NCBI GenBank assembly: GCA_028280885.1 | Contig: JANQKY010000043.1 | Span: 1-64,000, forward strand | Length of the DNA: 64,000 nucleotides | DNA from: Tepidamorphus sp. | GTDB taxonomy: Bacteria > Pseudomonadota > Alphaproteobacteria > Rhizobiales > Tepidamorphaceae | Direction of reading: 5' to 3' | In this document: positions 1 to 8,697 of the stretch, piece after piece | Layout of the letters: every line of letters begins with the position of its first letter | Numbering within the stretch: position 1 is the stretch's first letter | The notes under the pieces: generated by a model | What the model saw: only the letters and a program-made list of their open reading frames with translations | The model's database searches: none | What the model was told of the DNA's origin: nothing | Position numbers and translations under genes: made by a program

Positions 1-47
1 GCATGCATTCAGCTGGAATCGCAGCGCCGCTCTATCTCTTTGTTCAC

Positions 48-98
48 GCATCGGATTGTTCCGAAAACCGGTTCCCACTTTTCGGTCCGATGCTCTAG
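48..98. repeat. Hyphomicrobiales-type intergenic palindrome
   Basis: A 51-base nested palindrome. Outer arms GCATCGGA (48-55) and TCCGATGC (86-93) pair, and inner CCGAAAA (61-67) pairs with TTTTCGG (79-85). It looks like the repeat with an ACCGGTTTTCGG-type core that is scattered between genes in many Hyphomicrobiales genomes (recognised from memory, not searched). Its right edge supplies the TAG stop of the next gene. Bases 1-47 hold nothing I can name. Confidence 0.7.
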
Positions 99-823
99 CT
101 CGACGACACCTTGCGCCGGATCGGCCGCGACAGGCGCATCATCTCGGTGACGACCTTGGAATGCAGGGAATCGTCCTTGTCGATGCTGGTGTGGTGAATG
201 TCGTCGCGATCCTTCAGATCGTTGTTCTGAACGCTGGTGCGGGCGCCGGGAACGCGGGTGACCTCGCGGCCCCAGCCGTTGTCGGACTGATAGTAGTTGA
301 TGAACTTGCGGACATTGTTGGGCACCGGACGGGGATGGACCGGATCGAAGGTCACCGCGAGATGGACCGGAACGCCCTCCTGCGCCAGCCGCTCCGACAA
401 CAGGATCACCGCATCGGCGCCGAGCGAATGGCCGATCAGGAAGACCGGCTCGGGATATTTCTTGCCCTCGCGATTGGCGACGATCTTCCTGGCGATCGAA
501 CTCCACTGCCCGTGATTCGTCACATTGGCGGTGAAGCCCTTCTCGCGAAGCTTTGCGCCAAGCGTGTCCATGCCGCGGGAGAAGACATCCATCAGGCCGC
601 GCAGGATATAGACCTCGCCGGTCCGGCCCGACACGGTCGTGTGGTGGGCGAGTTCGACAGGCCGGTCCGCCACTTGACCCGCTGCGATATCCATGGCCTC
701 GATTTGGGCCCCGATATCCTGGGCCCCGATTTCCTGGGCCATCCCCGCGCCGGCGGAGGAGAATGAAAAGACTGCCGCTGCGGCAGTCGCAAAACAGATG
801 CGTTTGACAGCTCGGGCGAGCAT
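95..823 (-). CDS. Exported alpha/beta-hydrolase (lipase/thioesterase-like)
   Basis: A 242-residue protein with a basic N-terminus and an Ala/Phe-rich hydrophobic stretch ending near AGA-GMA (about residues 1-29), a plausible signal peptide. The nucleophile elbow G-H-S-L-G (131-135, Ser133) marks an alpha/beta-hydrolase fold. A late His (HHTS) could complete the triad, but this is inference and the substrate is unknown. The mature N-terminus carries a five-residue repeat (QEIGA, QDIGA, QIEA) encoded by a 15-bp tandem repeat at 706-735. The start is preceded by GAGGGG at good spacing. The gene stands alone, and its stop lies in the palindrome at 48-98. A second hydrolase with the same GHSLGA motif lies downstream on the other strand. 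Confidence 0.75.
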   Translation of the reverse strand: MLARAVKRICFATAAAAVFSFSSAGAGMAQEIGAQDIGAQIEAMDIAAGQVADRPVELAHHTTVSGRTGEVYILRGLMDVFSRGMDTLGAKLREKGFTANVTNHGQWSSIARKIVANREGKKYPEPVFLIGHSLGADAVILLSERLAQEGVPVHLAVTFDPVHPRPVPNNVRKFINYYQSDNGWGREVTRVPGARTSVQNNDLKDRDDIHHTSIDKDDSLHSKVVTEMMRLSRPIRRKVSSS

Positions 824-1193
824 TCAGGACCCCTCTGATCGATCGATGCCGTTATGCCTCAATACGGCTTGCGCGGACCTGTCCGGCGTCGCCCCCGAAC
901 GCACTGAAATCTACCGGCCTGACCGATCCGTCACGCTGGAATCGAAATACCCGGCTTATCTGAAATCGCAACATTTATTTGCCGGGACTGCATCAAATTT
1001 GTCACGGGGCTTGCAGTTCCGCAACACTTGGCCGGCACTTCCGCGCCGGTCGACCGAGCCGGCAAACCATGTGTGTGAGAGGGGCATGTGTGAAAGGGAG
1101 AGAACGCGAATCGCTTGCAACCCGGCGGCCGGTCGATCAAAGCTACGCTCGACCGTCCCGTAGCCCTATCCGTCTGTCAGCGCCCTCGATCGA
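824..1193. other. Intergenic region between divergent hydrolase genes
   Basis: This 370-base gap should carry promoters for both flanking divergent genes, but I see no clear sigma-70 pair. Around 1068-1100 there is a short imperfect direct repeat (CATGTGTG followed by a purine run, twice). No convincing small reading frame or RNA was found. Confidence 0.4.
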
Positions 1194-2435
1194 ATGGCCC
1201 GTTCCCCCGATCCCGTAACGAAGCGCATCGTCCTGTTCTTCGGGGGCTATGAGCGCGGCAGCGCCGACCTGCAGTTTCGCCGGCTGGTGCGCGAGAGCCG
1301 CCGCTTCGACGCAACCTGGTCCGTGCGGACGACGCACCGGGCACCGGTCTTCGACGAAACGGCGCAGGCGCTTGTCTGGGAGATCGAGACGAAGGCGAAG
1401 AACTGGCGGGTTAAGACACAGTTCCACTATTGCGCCTGGAATGACCTGATCGCCGCCGATTTCGCACGGCCGGACTGGAAATCCGGTCCGGCCGGCCTGC
1501 TCGCGCTTGCTGATTTCGTCGCGACCGGCACGGCGTTCCGCTATTTCCGCGTCGCCTGGCGCTACGGCCTGTTCTTCGCCTACGCGCTGGTGCTGGTCGC
1601 CGCTTTCGCAGCGCTTGCCCTGCTTGCGACCGGCCTCGTCGATTTCGGCCTCGCGGCGGTGTTCGGCATCTCCCTCCCCTGGCCGATAGTCGCGTTGCTT
1701 GCCGTTATCGTGTTCTGGCTTCTGCTGAAATGGCCCGGCCGGATCCTGCATATCCCCTATATGCTCAACGACTGGCATTTCGCGCGGCTGATCGCGCGCG
1801 ACCGGCACGCGGCCTATCGCGACCGGATCGAGACGTTTTCCCGGCTGCTCGGCGGGCTGATGCGCGACCGTTCGGCCGACGAGATCGTCATCGTCGGCCA
1901 TTCGCTCGGCGCGGTGCTCGCCGTCGAGACGGTGAGCGGCGCGCTCGACCGGCTGAAGCGAACGGCCGGCGACGGGCCGCCGGTGACGCTGATGAGCGTC
2001 GGCTCCTCGCTCCTGAAGGTGGGACTGCACCCGGCCGCCACACGGCTGCACCGGGCAATCGAGACCGTTCTGTCGACGCGCGGACCCGCAGGCGACATCG
2101 CCTGGATCGACTATACCGCGCTTGTCGACCTCCTGAATTTCTACAAGGCCGATCCGGTCCGGGTGCTGCGCCTTGCCGCGCCGCGCGGGCCGGTGCTGCG
2201 GACCGTCAAGATCCGGGCGATGCTCGGCGAACAGGCCTATCGACGCTTCAGGACCAACTATCTGCGCCTGCACCGGCAATTCGTCATGGGCAACGAGGCG
2301 CGCACCCATTACGACTTCTTCATGGCCTGCTGCGGGCCGATGCCGCAATCAAGGCGCATCGAAAGCCAGTGGAGCGCCGTTGAGGACTTTGGGCCGGACG
2401 GTGCCTATATTCCGGCAAACGGCGGACCCGCGTGA
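1194..2435 (+). CDS. Membrane-anchored alpha/beta-hydrolase-like protein
   Basis: A 413-residue protein. The N-terminal 110 residues look soluble and begin with a beta-strand-like IVLFFGGY. Two hydrophobic segments follow at about 125-150 and 153-178. The C-terminal half holds the nucleophile elbow G-H-S-L-G-A (235-240, Ser237) followed by an amphipathic hydrolase-like region. Two membrane spans inserted before the elbow are unusual for a soluble lipase and suggest a membrane-tethered hydrolase with the catalytic half in the cytoplasm. The substrate is unknown. The start ATG lacks a strong ribosome site, so the exact N-terminus is tentative. The next gene begins 37 bases downstream on the same strand and may be cotranscribed. 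Confidence 0.7.
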   Translation: MARSPDPVTKRIVLFFGGYERGSADLQFRRLVRESRRFDATWSVRTTHRAPVFDETAQALVWEIETKAKNWRVKTQFHYCAWNDLIAADFARPDWKSGPAGLLALADFVATGTAFRYFRVAWRYGLFFAYALVLVAAFAALALLATGLVDFGLAAVFGISLPWPIVALLAVIVFWLLLKWPGRILHIPYMLNDWHFARLIARDRHAAYRDRIETFSRLLGGLMRDRSADEIVIVGHSLGAVLAVETVSGALDRLKRTAGDGPPVTLMSVGSSLLKVGLHPAATRLHRAIETVLSTRGPAGDIAWIDYTALVDLLNFYKADPVRVLRLAAPRGPVLRTVKIRAMLGEQAYRRFRTNYLRLHRQFVMGNEARTHYDFFMACCGPMPQSRRIESQWSAVEDFGPDGAYIPANGGPA

Positions 2436-2472
2436 CGGTGCCCCGCACCGCGACATCAGCAGACAGGCTCCC

Positions 2473-3057
2473 ATGACCGCTTCCCTTGCCCAAATCATCT
2501 GGATCGTCTGCGTCGTCGGCTGGTACGTGCTGCGCTATCCGCACGAGCGCAAGGCGCGCAAGACGGCGGTCGCGGCCAGCCATCGCGGCGGACGCGAATG
2601 GCTGCTCTTGTCGATCTCCACGACCGGCCTGGGCATCGTCCCCGCCGCCTATGTGGCGACCGGCTTCGGCGGCTTTGCCGACTACGCCTTCGCGCCGCTC
2701 CAGGGCTATATCGGCACGGCGCTGTTCATCGCGGCGCTCTTTCTTTTCCACCGGACGCATCGGGAGCTCGGCCGCAACTGGTCGGTGTCGCTCGATGTGC
2801 GCGAGGAACACAAGCTGATCACCGACGGCGTCTACCGCTATGTCCGCCATCCGATGTACACGGCCTTCTTCCTGTGGGCGCTGGCGCAGGCCTTCCTGCT
2901 GCCCAACTGGATCGCCGGGCTGGCCGGGCTGGTCGGTTTCGGCACGCTGTTTACTTTTCGCGTGTTCCGCGAGGAGCAGATGATGCTCGCCGAATTCGGC
3001 GAGGCCTATCGCGCCTATTCACAGCGCACGAAGCGGCTCATTCCCTGGATTTTCTGA
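2473..3057 (+). CDS. Isoprenylcysteine carboxyl methyltransferase-family membrane protein
   Basis: A 194-residue polytopic membrane protein with about five hydrophobic segments. The C-terminal half has the hallmark of the ICMT/PEMT-like family: G-V-Y-x-Y-V-R-H-P-M-Y, followed by a hydrophobic helix and a late F-R-x-x-x-E-E-x-x-L region that in the family binds S-adenosylmethionine. Bacterial members methylate varied, mostly unknown lipophilic acceptors; bacteria generally do not prenylate proteins, so the name is by fold only. The ATG at 2473 was preferred to an earlier in-frame start because the upstream part overlaps the hydrolase gene and does not look like this family. It lies 37 bases after that gene. 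Confidence 0.8.
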   Translation: MTASLAQIIWIVCVVGWYVLRYPHERKARKTAVAASHRGGREWLLLSISTTGLGIVPAAYVATGFGGFADYAFAPLQGYIGTALFIAALFLFHRTHRELGRNWSVSLDVREEHKLITDGVYRYVRHPMYTAFFLWALAQAFLLPNWIAGLAGLVGFGTLFTFRVFREEQMMLAEFGEAYRAYSQRTKRLIPWIF

Positions 3058-3354
3058 GCGCACTGATGTGCCGGCGAATATTTTGTTGATTTGCCATTGT
3101 CGTCACGGTCCCGATTCACGCTAGACTGAATCTGCCGGCAGCGGAGGCGTTTACCGCCGCCGGGCCTGATCGGCGTTTCCCGCCCTCCCGAGAGGGACGC
3201 GGAAGGCTGGATTCGCCGCCATTGGGGCAGCCGCGGCTGCCTGTTTGTATTTTGCGTAATTTGCATCATCCGGCTCGTGCCGGGTGACCGTGCGGACCGA
3301 TCACCGGTCGGATCGACTGGCCCGAGGACCGCGCACTTTCAGGAGGAGGATGCG

Positions 3355-5016
3355 ATGGACGCTTCACGATCGTCCGGATTTCGAACAATACGATGGCTTC
3401 GCTGCGCTGCGGCGGCCATTCTGACCATAGCGGTCGCCGCCCTTGCGACGGCCGACAGATCCGCCGCGCAGACGAGCGATGCCGGGGCCATGCTCGCCGC
3501 GCTCGGCGCCAAGTCCGTCGGGGACGTGAGCAGCCCGGAGGCGCTGACCTGTTCACTCAATTACAATCTGCCCGGCGATATCGGCGTGACGCTTCCCAGC
3601 AAAAATCATCCCGCCTTCGATAAATATTCCTGGGAGACGTTCCGGGCGCTGAATGCGCCGGGGGTCGGCGAGCGGCTCGCCACGATCGGCGACAACCGGA
3701 CCCAGTGGGAGAAATGGTCTTCGACGGAATCGCTGATCCAGTGTGCCCGCGAACCGGAGTCGCCCAACTGCGTCTGTCCCGGCGGGGACTGCTTCGCATC
3801 GGGCACCCGCTACTATCCCGACGAATGCAGGGCCATCAAGGGCTACAGGAAATACCGGATCCTGGGCGAGGTCAGCAAGGTCGACGACCTGTTCCTGCAG
3901 GCGACCCATGGCGGGTTGTCGAACGATCCGCTGATCGACGCGAACGGGAACTTCCTGCGCTTCGAGATCCTGGCAAGCCCGGTCACCCACGATTACGTCA
4001 TCGACAACGAATTCTACACCGCAGCGGCGCTGGACGCACAGACCGAGAACCTGGTCTTTCCGTGCGGGGTCGAATCCTATACCGGCGGCGATCCGGCGAA
4101 TACGAAGTCCGGCGCTATCGTCGTCAAGAACGCCTGGATGCTGCTGCCGAACAAACCCGCGGCGATCGGCTACAAGAACACCAACCAGTATCACACCGAG
4201 GAGGTGCTGATATACACGCCGTCCTATCGCAACAAGAGCGGCGTTGCGACCTGCGAGAAGCAGCGGGTCGGCCTGGTCGGCCAGCACATCGCCCGCAAGA
4301 CGCAGAAGCAGCCGCGCTGGACCTGGTCGACCTTCGAGCACCGGCGTAACGCGCCCTCGTGCAAGGAACTGCCGCCGAGCGGCAATCAGGGCGGCTCCAG
4401 CCAGAATACCTCGTGCCCGAAGAATGTCGGCAAGAACTTCAACTTCTATCCGAAGTCCTGCTCGAAGAACGGTTCGAAACCGGATGCCTGCCAGACCTGC
4501 AACGCGGCACCGGTGTCCAATCGCAAGGGCTGCGACAACCCGGCTGTCGAGGGCGACACGAGCTGGTGCCTGGACAAGAAGCCGAAGAGGGTCGCAGGCA
4601 TCACCCGCGCCTGCCGGCAGGTGAATATCGCCGAGTACTATCCGTCCGCGCACGAGCTGAACAAGACCTGCGCCGCCAATCTCGGCTCCACCTCGGTCTG
4701 GTCGAACTACCAGCTGATCTCGACCCAGTGGTACAACAAGAATGACGGCGCGGTCTGCCAGACGCGGACCAACGTCAAGCGCAACAAGGAACGGCCGAAG
4801 GTTCCGATCAAGGGCCAGGGCGGCAGAAACCACACGCCGTATCTCGCCAACTCGTCGATGGAGACCTATGTGCGCTCCAACTGCATGGGCTGCCATGGCC
4901 ATCCGACGGTCGGCGTGAACAATGTCAGCACCGACTTCATGTACTGGATCCTGCTGGAATCCTACAATACGGATACGTCCAGCGATCTGGCCACGGTACT
5001 GGAGAACGCCGAGTAG
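3355..5016 (+). CDS. Cysteine-rich exported protein with one C-type haem motif
   Basis: A 553-residue protein behind a very strong ribosome site (AGGAGGAGGA, 3341-3350). An N-terminal basic and hydrophobic stretch (about 1-40, ending SAAQ) is a likely signal peptide. The protein carries over twenty cysteines, mostly in pairs and clusters in the middle, consistent with a disulfide-bonded periplasmic or secreted protein. Near the C-terminus is a single haem-attachment motif C-M-G-C-H (510-514). The final block, with ME-TYVRSN before the haem site and an aromatic-rich stretch after it, resembles uncharacterised cytochrome c-like proteins I recall from other proteobacteria. Function and redox partners are unknown. 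The roughly 300 bases before it (3058-3354) hold only short GC-rich hairpins. A strong hairpin follows the gene. Confidence 0.7.
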   Translation: MDASRSSGFRTIRWLRCAAAAILTIAVAALATADRSAAQTSDAGAMLAALGAKSVGDVSSPEALTCSLNYNLPGDIGVTLPSKNHPAFDKYSWETFRALNAPGVGERLATIGDNRTQWEKWSSTESLIQCAREPESPNCVCPGGDCFASGTRYYPDECRAIKGYRKYRILGEVSKVDDLFLQATHGGLSNDPLIDANGNFLRFEILASPVTHDYVIDNEFYTAAALDAQTENLVFPCGVESYTGGDPANTKSGAIVVKNAWMLLPNKPAAIGYKNTNQYHTEEVLIYTPSYRNKSGVATCEKQRVGLVGQHIARKTQKQPRWTWSTFEHRRNAPSCKELPPSGNQGGSSQNTSCPKNVGKNFNFYPKSCSKNGSKPDACQTCNAAPVSNRKGCDNPAVEGDTSWCLDKKPKRVAGITRACRQVNIAEYYPSAHELNKTCAANLGSTSVWSNYQLISTQWYNKNDGAVCQTRTNVKRNKERPKVPIKGQGGRNHTPYLANSSMETYVRSNCMGCHGHPTVGVNNVSTDFMYWILLESYNTDTSSDLATVLENAE

Positions 5017-5043
5017 CCGGCTTTCGCCTGGCACGCACCGAGG

Positions 5044-5073
5044 ACGCCGGCGCTTCGAGCGAAGCGCCGGCGT
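5044..5073 (+). terminator. Strong hairpin, probable intrinsic terminator
   Basis: A perfect inverted repeat with 14-base arms (5044-5057 and 5060-5073), effectively a 12-13 bp GC-rich stem with a tight loop. It lies 28 bases after the haem-protein stop and is followed by a T-containing but interrupted tail. It separates that gene from tlyA. Confidence 0.65.
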
Positions 5074-5131
5074 TCTGCCTTGTGCGGTTTTCATTTGATC
5101 TTCGGGTCGATCTGGCCAAAACCGTATCACC

Positions 5132-5881
5132 ATGAAGATCCGGTTGGACGAGTTGATGGTCCGGCGCGGGCTTGCGCCGAGCCGGGCGCGGGCGCGCGAT
5201 GCGATCCTGCGCGGGCATGTCAGTGTCGACGGCAGACCCGCGCGGAAAGCCGGCGCGCCGGTCGACGAGGCCGCCGATATCAGCGTCGATGATCCCGGCT
5301 TGCGCTATGTCTCGCGCGGTGCGCTGAAGCTGATCGCGGCGCTCCACCGGTTCGACATCGATCCGGCCGGCTGCCGCTGCCTCGATATCGGCGCGTCGAC
5401 CGGCGGTTTCACGCAAGTTCTGCTCGAACGCGGCGCGGAGCACGTCCTTGCGGTCGATGTCGGCCACGGCCAGCTCGATGCAACGGTCGCCGCCGACGAC
5501 CGTGTCAGCAACCTGGAGGGCGTGAACGCCCGCGACCTGACGCCGGCGACTGTCGGTGCGCCTGTTGACCTGATCGTCGCCGATGTCAGCTTCGTCTCGC
5601 TGCGGCTGGCGCTGGAGAAAGCGCTCGATCTCGCCCGCCCGGGTGCCAGCCTGGCGGCGCTGATCAAGCCGCAATTCGAGGTCGGCCGGGACGGCCTCGG
5701 CAAGGGTGGTATCGTCCGCGATCCGGCGCTGGCGAAAGCGGCCGCAGAGGAGATAGCGAACTGGGTCACCGGTCGCGGCTGGCCCATCTCCGGGCTCATC
5801 CGCTCGCCGATCACCGGTGGCGACGGCAATGCGGAATTCCTGGTCGGCGCGCGCCACGGCGGCGGGGCCGCCGATGGCTAG
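5132..5881 (+). CDS. tlyA: TlyA-family ribosomal RNA 2'-O-methyltransferase
   Basis: A 249-residue protein of normal family length. Residues 2-60 form an S4 RNA-binding domain (L-D-E-L-M-V-R-R-G-L-A, later G-H-V-S-V-D-G). The rest is a Rossmann methyltransferase of the FtsJ type with S-adenosylmethionine loop D-I-G-A-S-T-G-G (85-92), D-V-G-H-G-Q-L and a conserved K-P-Q-F-E motif. In characterised members it 2'-O-methylates cytidines of 16S and/or 23S rRNA; older annotation as haemolysin reflects indirect effects. It overlaps the next RNA-methyltransferase gene by 8 bases, so the two are translationally coupled. A terminator lies upstream, so it probably has its own promoter. Confidence 0.9.
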   Translation: MKIRLDELMVRRGLAPSRARARDAILRGHVSVDGRPARKAGAPVDEAADISVDDPGLRYVSRGALKLIAALHRFDIDPAGCRCLDIGASTGGFTQVLLERGAEHVLAVDVGHGQLDATVAADDRVSNLEGVNARDLTPATVGAPVDLIVADVSFVSLRLALEKALDLARPGASLAALIKPQFEVGRDGLGKGGIVRDPALAKAAAEEIANWVTGRGWPISGLIRSPITGGDGNAEFLVGARHGGGAADG

Positions 5882-7133
5882 CGCATCCAAACCGAAGCCC
5901 GAGACCGTCTCGATCGCCCGGCTTGGCCATCGCGGCGACGGGATCGCGGAGACGGAAGCCGGCCCGCTCTACGTGCCGCTGACGCTGCCCGGCGAACGGG
6001 TCCGCGTCCACCGCGAGCCCGGCAATCCGCAGCGCGCCCGCCTGGACCAGGTGCTGGAGGCGAGCCCGGCGCGGACGGCGCCGATCTGCCGGCATTTCGG
6101 GACATGCGGCGGCTGCGCGCTGCAGCACATGCGCCACAAGGCCTATCTCGACTGGAAGCGCGACCAGCTGCGCATCGCGCTTGCCCAGCGCGGGCTGGAC
6201 GTGCCGGTCGCGCCGACGATCGCGGTGCCCCCGCAATCACGGCGGCGGGCGGTTTTCGCAGGCCGGCGGGCCGGCGACAAGACGCTCATCGGCTACCACG
6301 CCCGCACCAGCCACCGGATCATCGAGATCACCGAATGCCCGATCCTGGTGCCAGCGATCACGCGTGCGCTCACCGGACTGCGCGATCTTGCCCGGCCGAT
6401 CCTGCCGCGCAAGGGGGACTTGCGGATCGCCGTCACCGCGACGCCGCAGGGGCTCGACGTCGCCTTCGAGGGCCCGGCGACGCGGGCGCCCGCGCTGGTG
6501 CCGCTGGCAGCGCCGCTGCTCGAACGGCACGGCATCGCCCGCCTGTCGATCGCCGGCGAGACGATCCTGCAACTGGCCGATCCGACGGTCGAAATCGACG
6601 GCGTGCCCGTCACGCTGCCGCCGCTCGCCTTCCTGCAGGCGAGCGCGGCCTCGGAAGCCGCGATGGCCCGGCTGGTGCTCGACGGCGTCGGCAAGGCGAA
6701 ACGGATCGCCGACCTCTATGCCGGCATCGGCACCTTCGCGCTCAGGCTTGCCCGCAATGCCCGCGTCACCGCCGTGGAGGGCAGTGCGCCGGCGATTGCA
6801 GCGCTCGGCGAGGCCGGCCGGCACGGGCGCGGCCTGAAACCGATTGAGACGCTGAAACGCGATCTCGCCCGGATGCCGCTGTCGGCGCCGGAACTGAAGG
6901 CCTATGACGCCGTGGTCTTCGATCCGCCACGGGCGGGCGCGGCGGCACAGGCGGCCGAACTCGCCCGGTCGGACGTGCCGAGGGTCGTCGCCGTCTCGTG
7001 CAATCCGGCGACGCTTGCCCGCGATCTCAAGCTTCTGGTCGACGGCGGCTACGCCGTGACACAGGTGACGCCGGTGGATCAGTTCGTCTTTTCGCCCCAT
7101 ATTGAGGCGGTGGCGACGCTTTCGCGTCCTTAA
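5874..7133 (+). CDS. RumA/TrmA-family RNA m5U methyltransferase
   Basis: A 419-residue class I RNA methyltransferase. An N-terminal TRAM-like region (about 10-62) is followed by an iron-sulfur cluster set of cysteines at 72, 78, 81 and 155 (C-x5-C-G-G-C pattern). The catalytic domain ends with V-S-C-N-P-A-T, whose Cys376 is the expected nucleophile for C5-methylation of uridine, and D-P-P-R-A-G precedes it. The family includes RlmD (23S U1939), RlmC and TrmA; the cluster cysteines favour the 23S-rRNA enzymes, but the exact target cannot be fixed from sequence. The ATG at 5874 overlaps the tlyA stop. GC content falls sharply right after its stop, where the AT-rich island begins. Confidence 0.88.
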   Translation: MASASKPKPETVSIARLGHRGDGIAETEAGPLYVPLTLPGERVRVHREPGNPQRARLDQVLEASPARTAPICRHFGTCGGCALQHMRHKAYLDWKRDQLRIALAQRGLDVPVAPTIAVPPQSRRRAVFAGRRAGDKTLIGYHARTSHRIIEITECPILVPAITRALTGLRDLARPILPRKGDLRIAVTATPQGLDVAFEGPATRAPALVPLAAPLLERHGIARLSIAGETILQLADPTVEIDGVPVTLPPLAFLQASAASEAAMARLVLDGVGKAKRIADLYAGIGTFALRLARNARVTAVEGSAPAIAALGEAGRHGRGLKPIETLKRDLARMPLSAPELKAYDAVVFDPPRAGAAAQAAELARSDVPRVVAVSCNPATLARDLKLLVDGGYAVTQVTPVDQFVFSPHIEAVATLSRP

Positions 7134-7275
7134 ACAATCGGGCCACTTCAAACCATGTCGGCTAATAAGGAATCTATCTGGAGGCAGCAAACCAAGCTCT
7201 TTCTACCCCTAATTGATTTTGATTGTGCTATCGTGTCATAATATACCTGCCTTGCCATGCGCTAACAGCCTCAAG

Positions 7276-7902
7276 ATGCTTTTCGAGAAAGATGCACCCT
7301 ATCTAGTAGTTCTCATACTCTCGGTTGCAGGCTGGGCATGTAATTTTTTGGCAGAAAACTATCTAAATAATCCATCTCTTCAGTATCATTGGCAATCAGT
7401 TAGCGGGGAAAGTTTGTCAAAAACATTCTTTATATTTAAGAATATTTCACGCGACTTTACCATAAAGAATATTGATATTCAGATCCATGGAGATAATATT
7501 TATACTCCTGAAGATAGCTGTTTTTCATTAAAATTTCTCCCACCCTTTAAGAATTCTCATCAACCAAAAGGCGATTTTGAAATAAATAAATATGTGTATA
7601 TACAAGAAAATGGTGATCTTTTCTATAAATGCGCCAGCGATATAAGTATAAATGATAACTATCTCAACCCAGGTGCAGAATTTTTTATCTCTGTAATACA
7701 CATAAATAATTTCACACCGACCCTATATTTCGTAGAAATGGAATCCGAAGGGGCAAATTCTGCTCTCCCTGTGCAAGCGTTGAAACGATCATCTTTTGAG
7801 GCAAGGGTCGCGCGAAATCGTGATGAGATTCTCGTATTTCTATTATTTACCGGAATATCTCTTATTGCGTGGATCTATATTTATCGATGGATAGAAACCT
7901 AA
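7276..7902 (+). CDS. Unknown two-TM envelope protein of the AT-rich island
   Basis: The family is not recognised. 208 residues from the ATG at 7276; a TTG at 7213 would add 21 residues. One hydrophobic helix lies near the N-terminus (LVVLILSVAGWACNF, about 10-27) and one at the C-terminus (VFLLFTGISLIAWIYIY). Between them lie about 150 polar, beta-rich residues with a few cysteines, so the central domain is probably exposed outside the inner membrane with both ends in the cytoplasm. It is followed 18 bases later by the second island gene, and the pair looks like one transcription unit. Codon use is AT-rich throughout, unlike its neighbours. Confidence 0.6.
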   Translation: MLFEKDAPYLVVLILSVAGWACNFLAENYLNNPSLQYHWQSVSGESLSKTFFIFKNISRDFTIKNIDIQIHGDNIYTPEDSCFSLKFLPPFKNSHQPKGDFEINKYVYIQENGDLFYKCASDISINDNYLNPGAEFFISVIHINNFTPTLYFVEMESEGANSALPVQALKRSSFEARVARNRDEILVFLLFTGISLIAWIYIYRWIET

Positions 7903-7920
7903 AGCTGGAGAGATAGTGGT

Positions 7921-8697
7921 ATGACAAAGCGCGAGATGATACCATATGTTTTGTTTTTATTTTGCATCACTCTTTCTACAACGGATGTTCACTCATCAGG
8001 AATGATAGTAATTTTAGTCCAGAATGAATCCGGGGAGGGAGTAGAATCTAAGATACACCTCAAGAAAGGGGGCGCCAGCAACCTAATACCTGTAGCGGTT
8101 ACAGACTCAAATGGACGAAGAGAATTAGAATATAAGTGTGAGATTGGCGATGAATTCAGGGCGAACCCTATCCGAACTGGTGAACATTCTTATAGTGAAA
8201 AAGAGTGCACACCAAATGATAATCTGGTTTCCATAAAGGTAAGGAAAATAGTCAGCACTTCATTTGATAACTTCTTATCTACATTTCCCAACAGAGATAC
8301 TTTGTCGAATCGGGACCAATTTGGCTTATCTGGATATAATTTAACTCAAAGCATAGCTGCTAACGATCACGGAACAACAGCCTTAATTGCCAATGAAGTA
8401 GTTCAAATAGCACGGCGTGAAAATCTTGAAAGATTCGAGTTTAGCCGATTTGAAGATCTGATATACAGATCTACAGCAGCAGCGATCGGCACGCCTACAG
8501 ACGAAGCGGTGGCCGAGCAATTTGATGGCGTTTTAATGTCTGATACCCTTAAGAGAGATCTGGAATTATACCAAGCGAATAATAACCTTCAGGTGGATGG
8601 AATACTCGGGATTAGGACATTGCATTCGATTGCTGAAGTTGACTCCTTCTCGGCGTTAAATAGGCGCTATATGACGGCAGGAACCGTTGACCGATAG
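7921..8697 (+). CDS. Exported protein with peptidoglycan-binding-like C-terminus
   Basis: 258 residues. A short basic start and hydrophobic stretch (about 4-24) form a probable signal peptide. Residues about 28-110 resemble a carboxypeptidase-regulatory, Ig-like fold (VQNESGEGVES, then a TDSNGRRELEY turn). After a helical middle, residues about 205-245 fit a PG_binding_1 repeat: L-Y-Q-A-N-N-N-L-Q-V-D-G-I-L-G-I-R-T-L. This suggests a periplasmic protein that docks on the cell wall. No enzymatic domain is visible. Being paired with a two-TM protein suggests an envelope module, but the function is unknown. It is AT-rich and ends 9 bases before the next, GC-rich gene. Confidence 0.6.
   Translation: MTKREMIPYVLFLFCITLSTTDVHSSGMIVILVQNESGEGVESKIHLKKGGASNLIPVAVTDSNGRRELEYKCEIGDEFRANPIRTGEHSYSEKECTPNDNLVSIKVRKIVSTSFDNFLSTFPNRDTLSNRDQFGLSGYNLTQSIAANDHGTTALIANEVVQIARRENLERFEFSRFEDLIYRSTAAAIGTPTDEAVAEQFDGVLMSDTLKRDLELYQANNNLQVDGILGIRTLHSIAEVDSFSALNRRYMTAGTVDR

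Noticed and set aside
3553..5133. Long reverse-strand open frame of 526 codons over the haem-protein gene
   Set aside because: It is antisense to a gene with signal peptide, ribosome site and haem motif. Its Arg/Asp/Ala-rich translation has no domain and is typical of the third-position GC effect.
7213..7275. TTG start for the first island gene
   Set aside because: The ATG at 7276 gives a better membrane-protein N-terminus. Neither has a strong ribosome site, so the TTG remains possible but not preferred.
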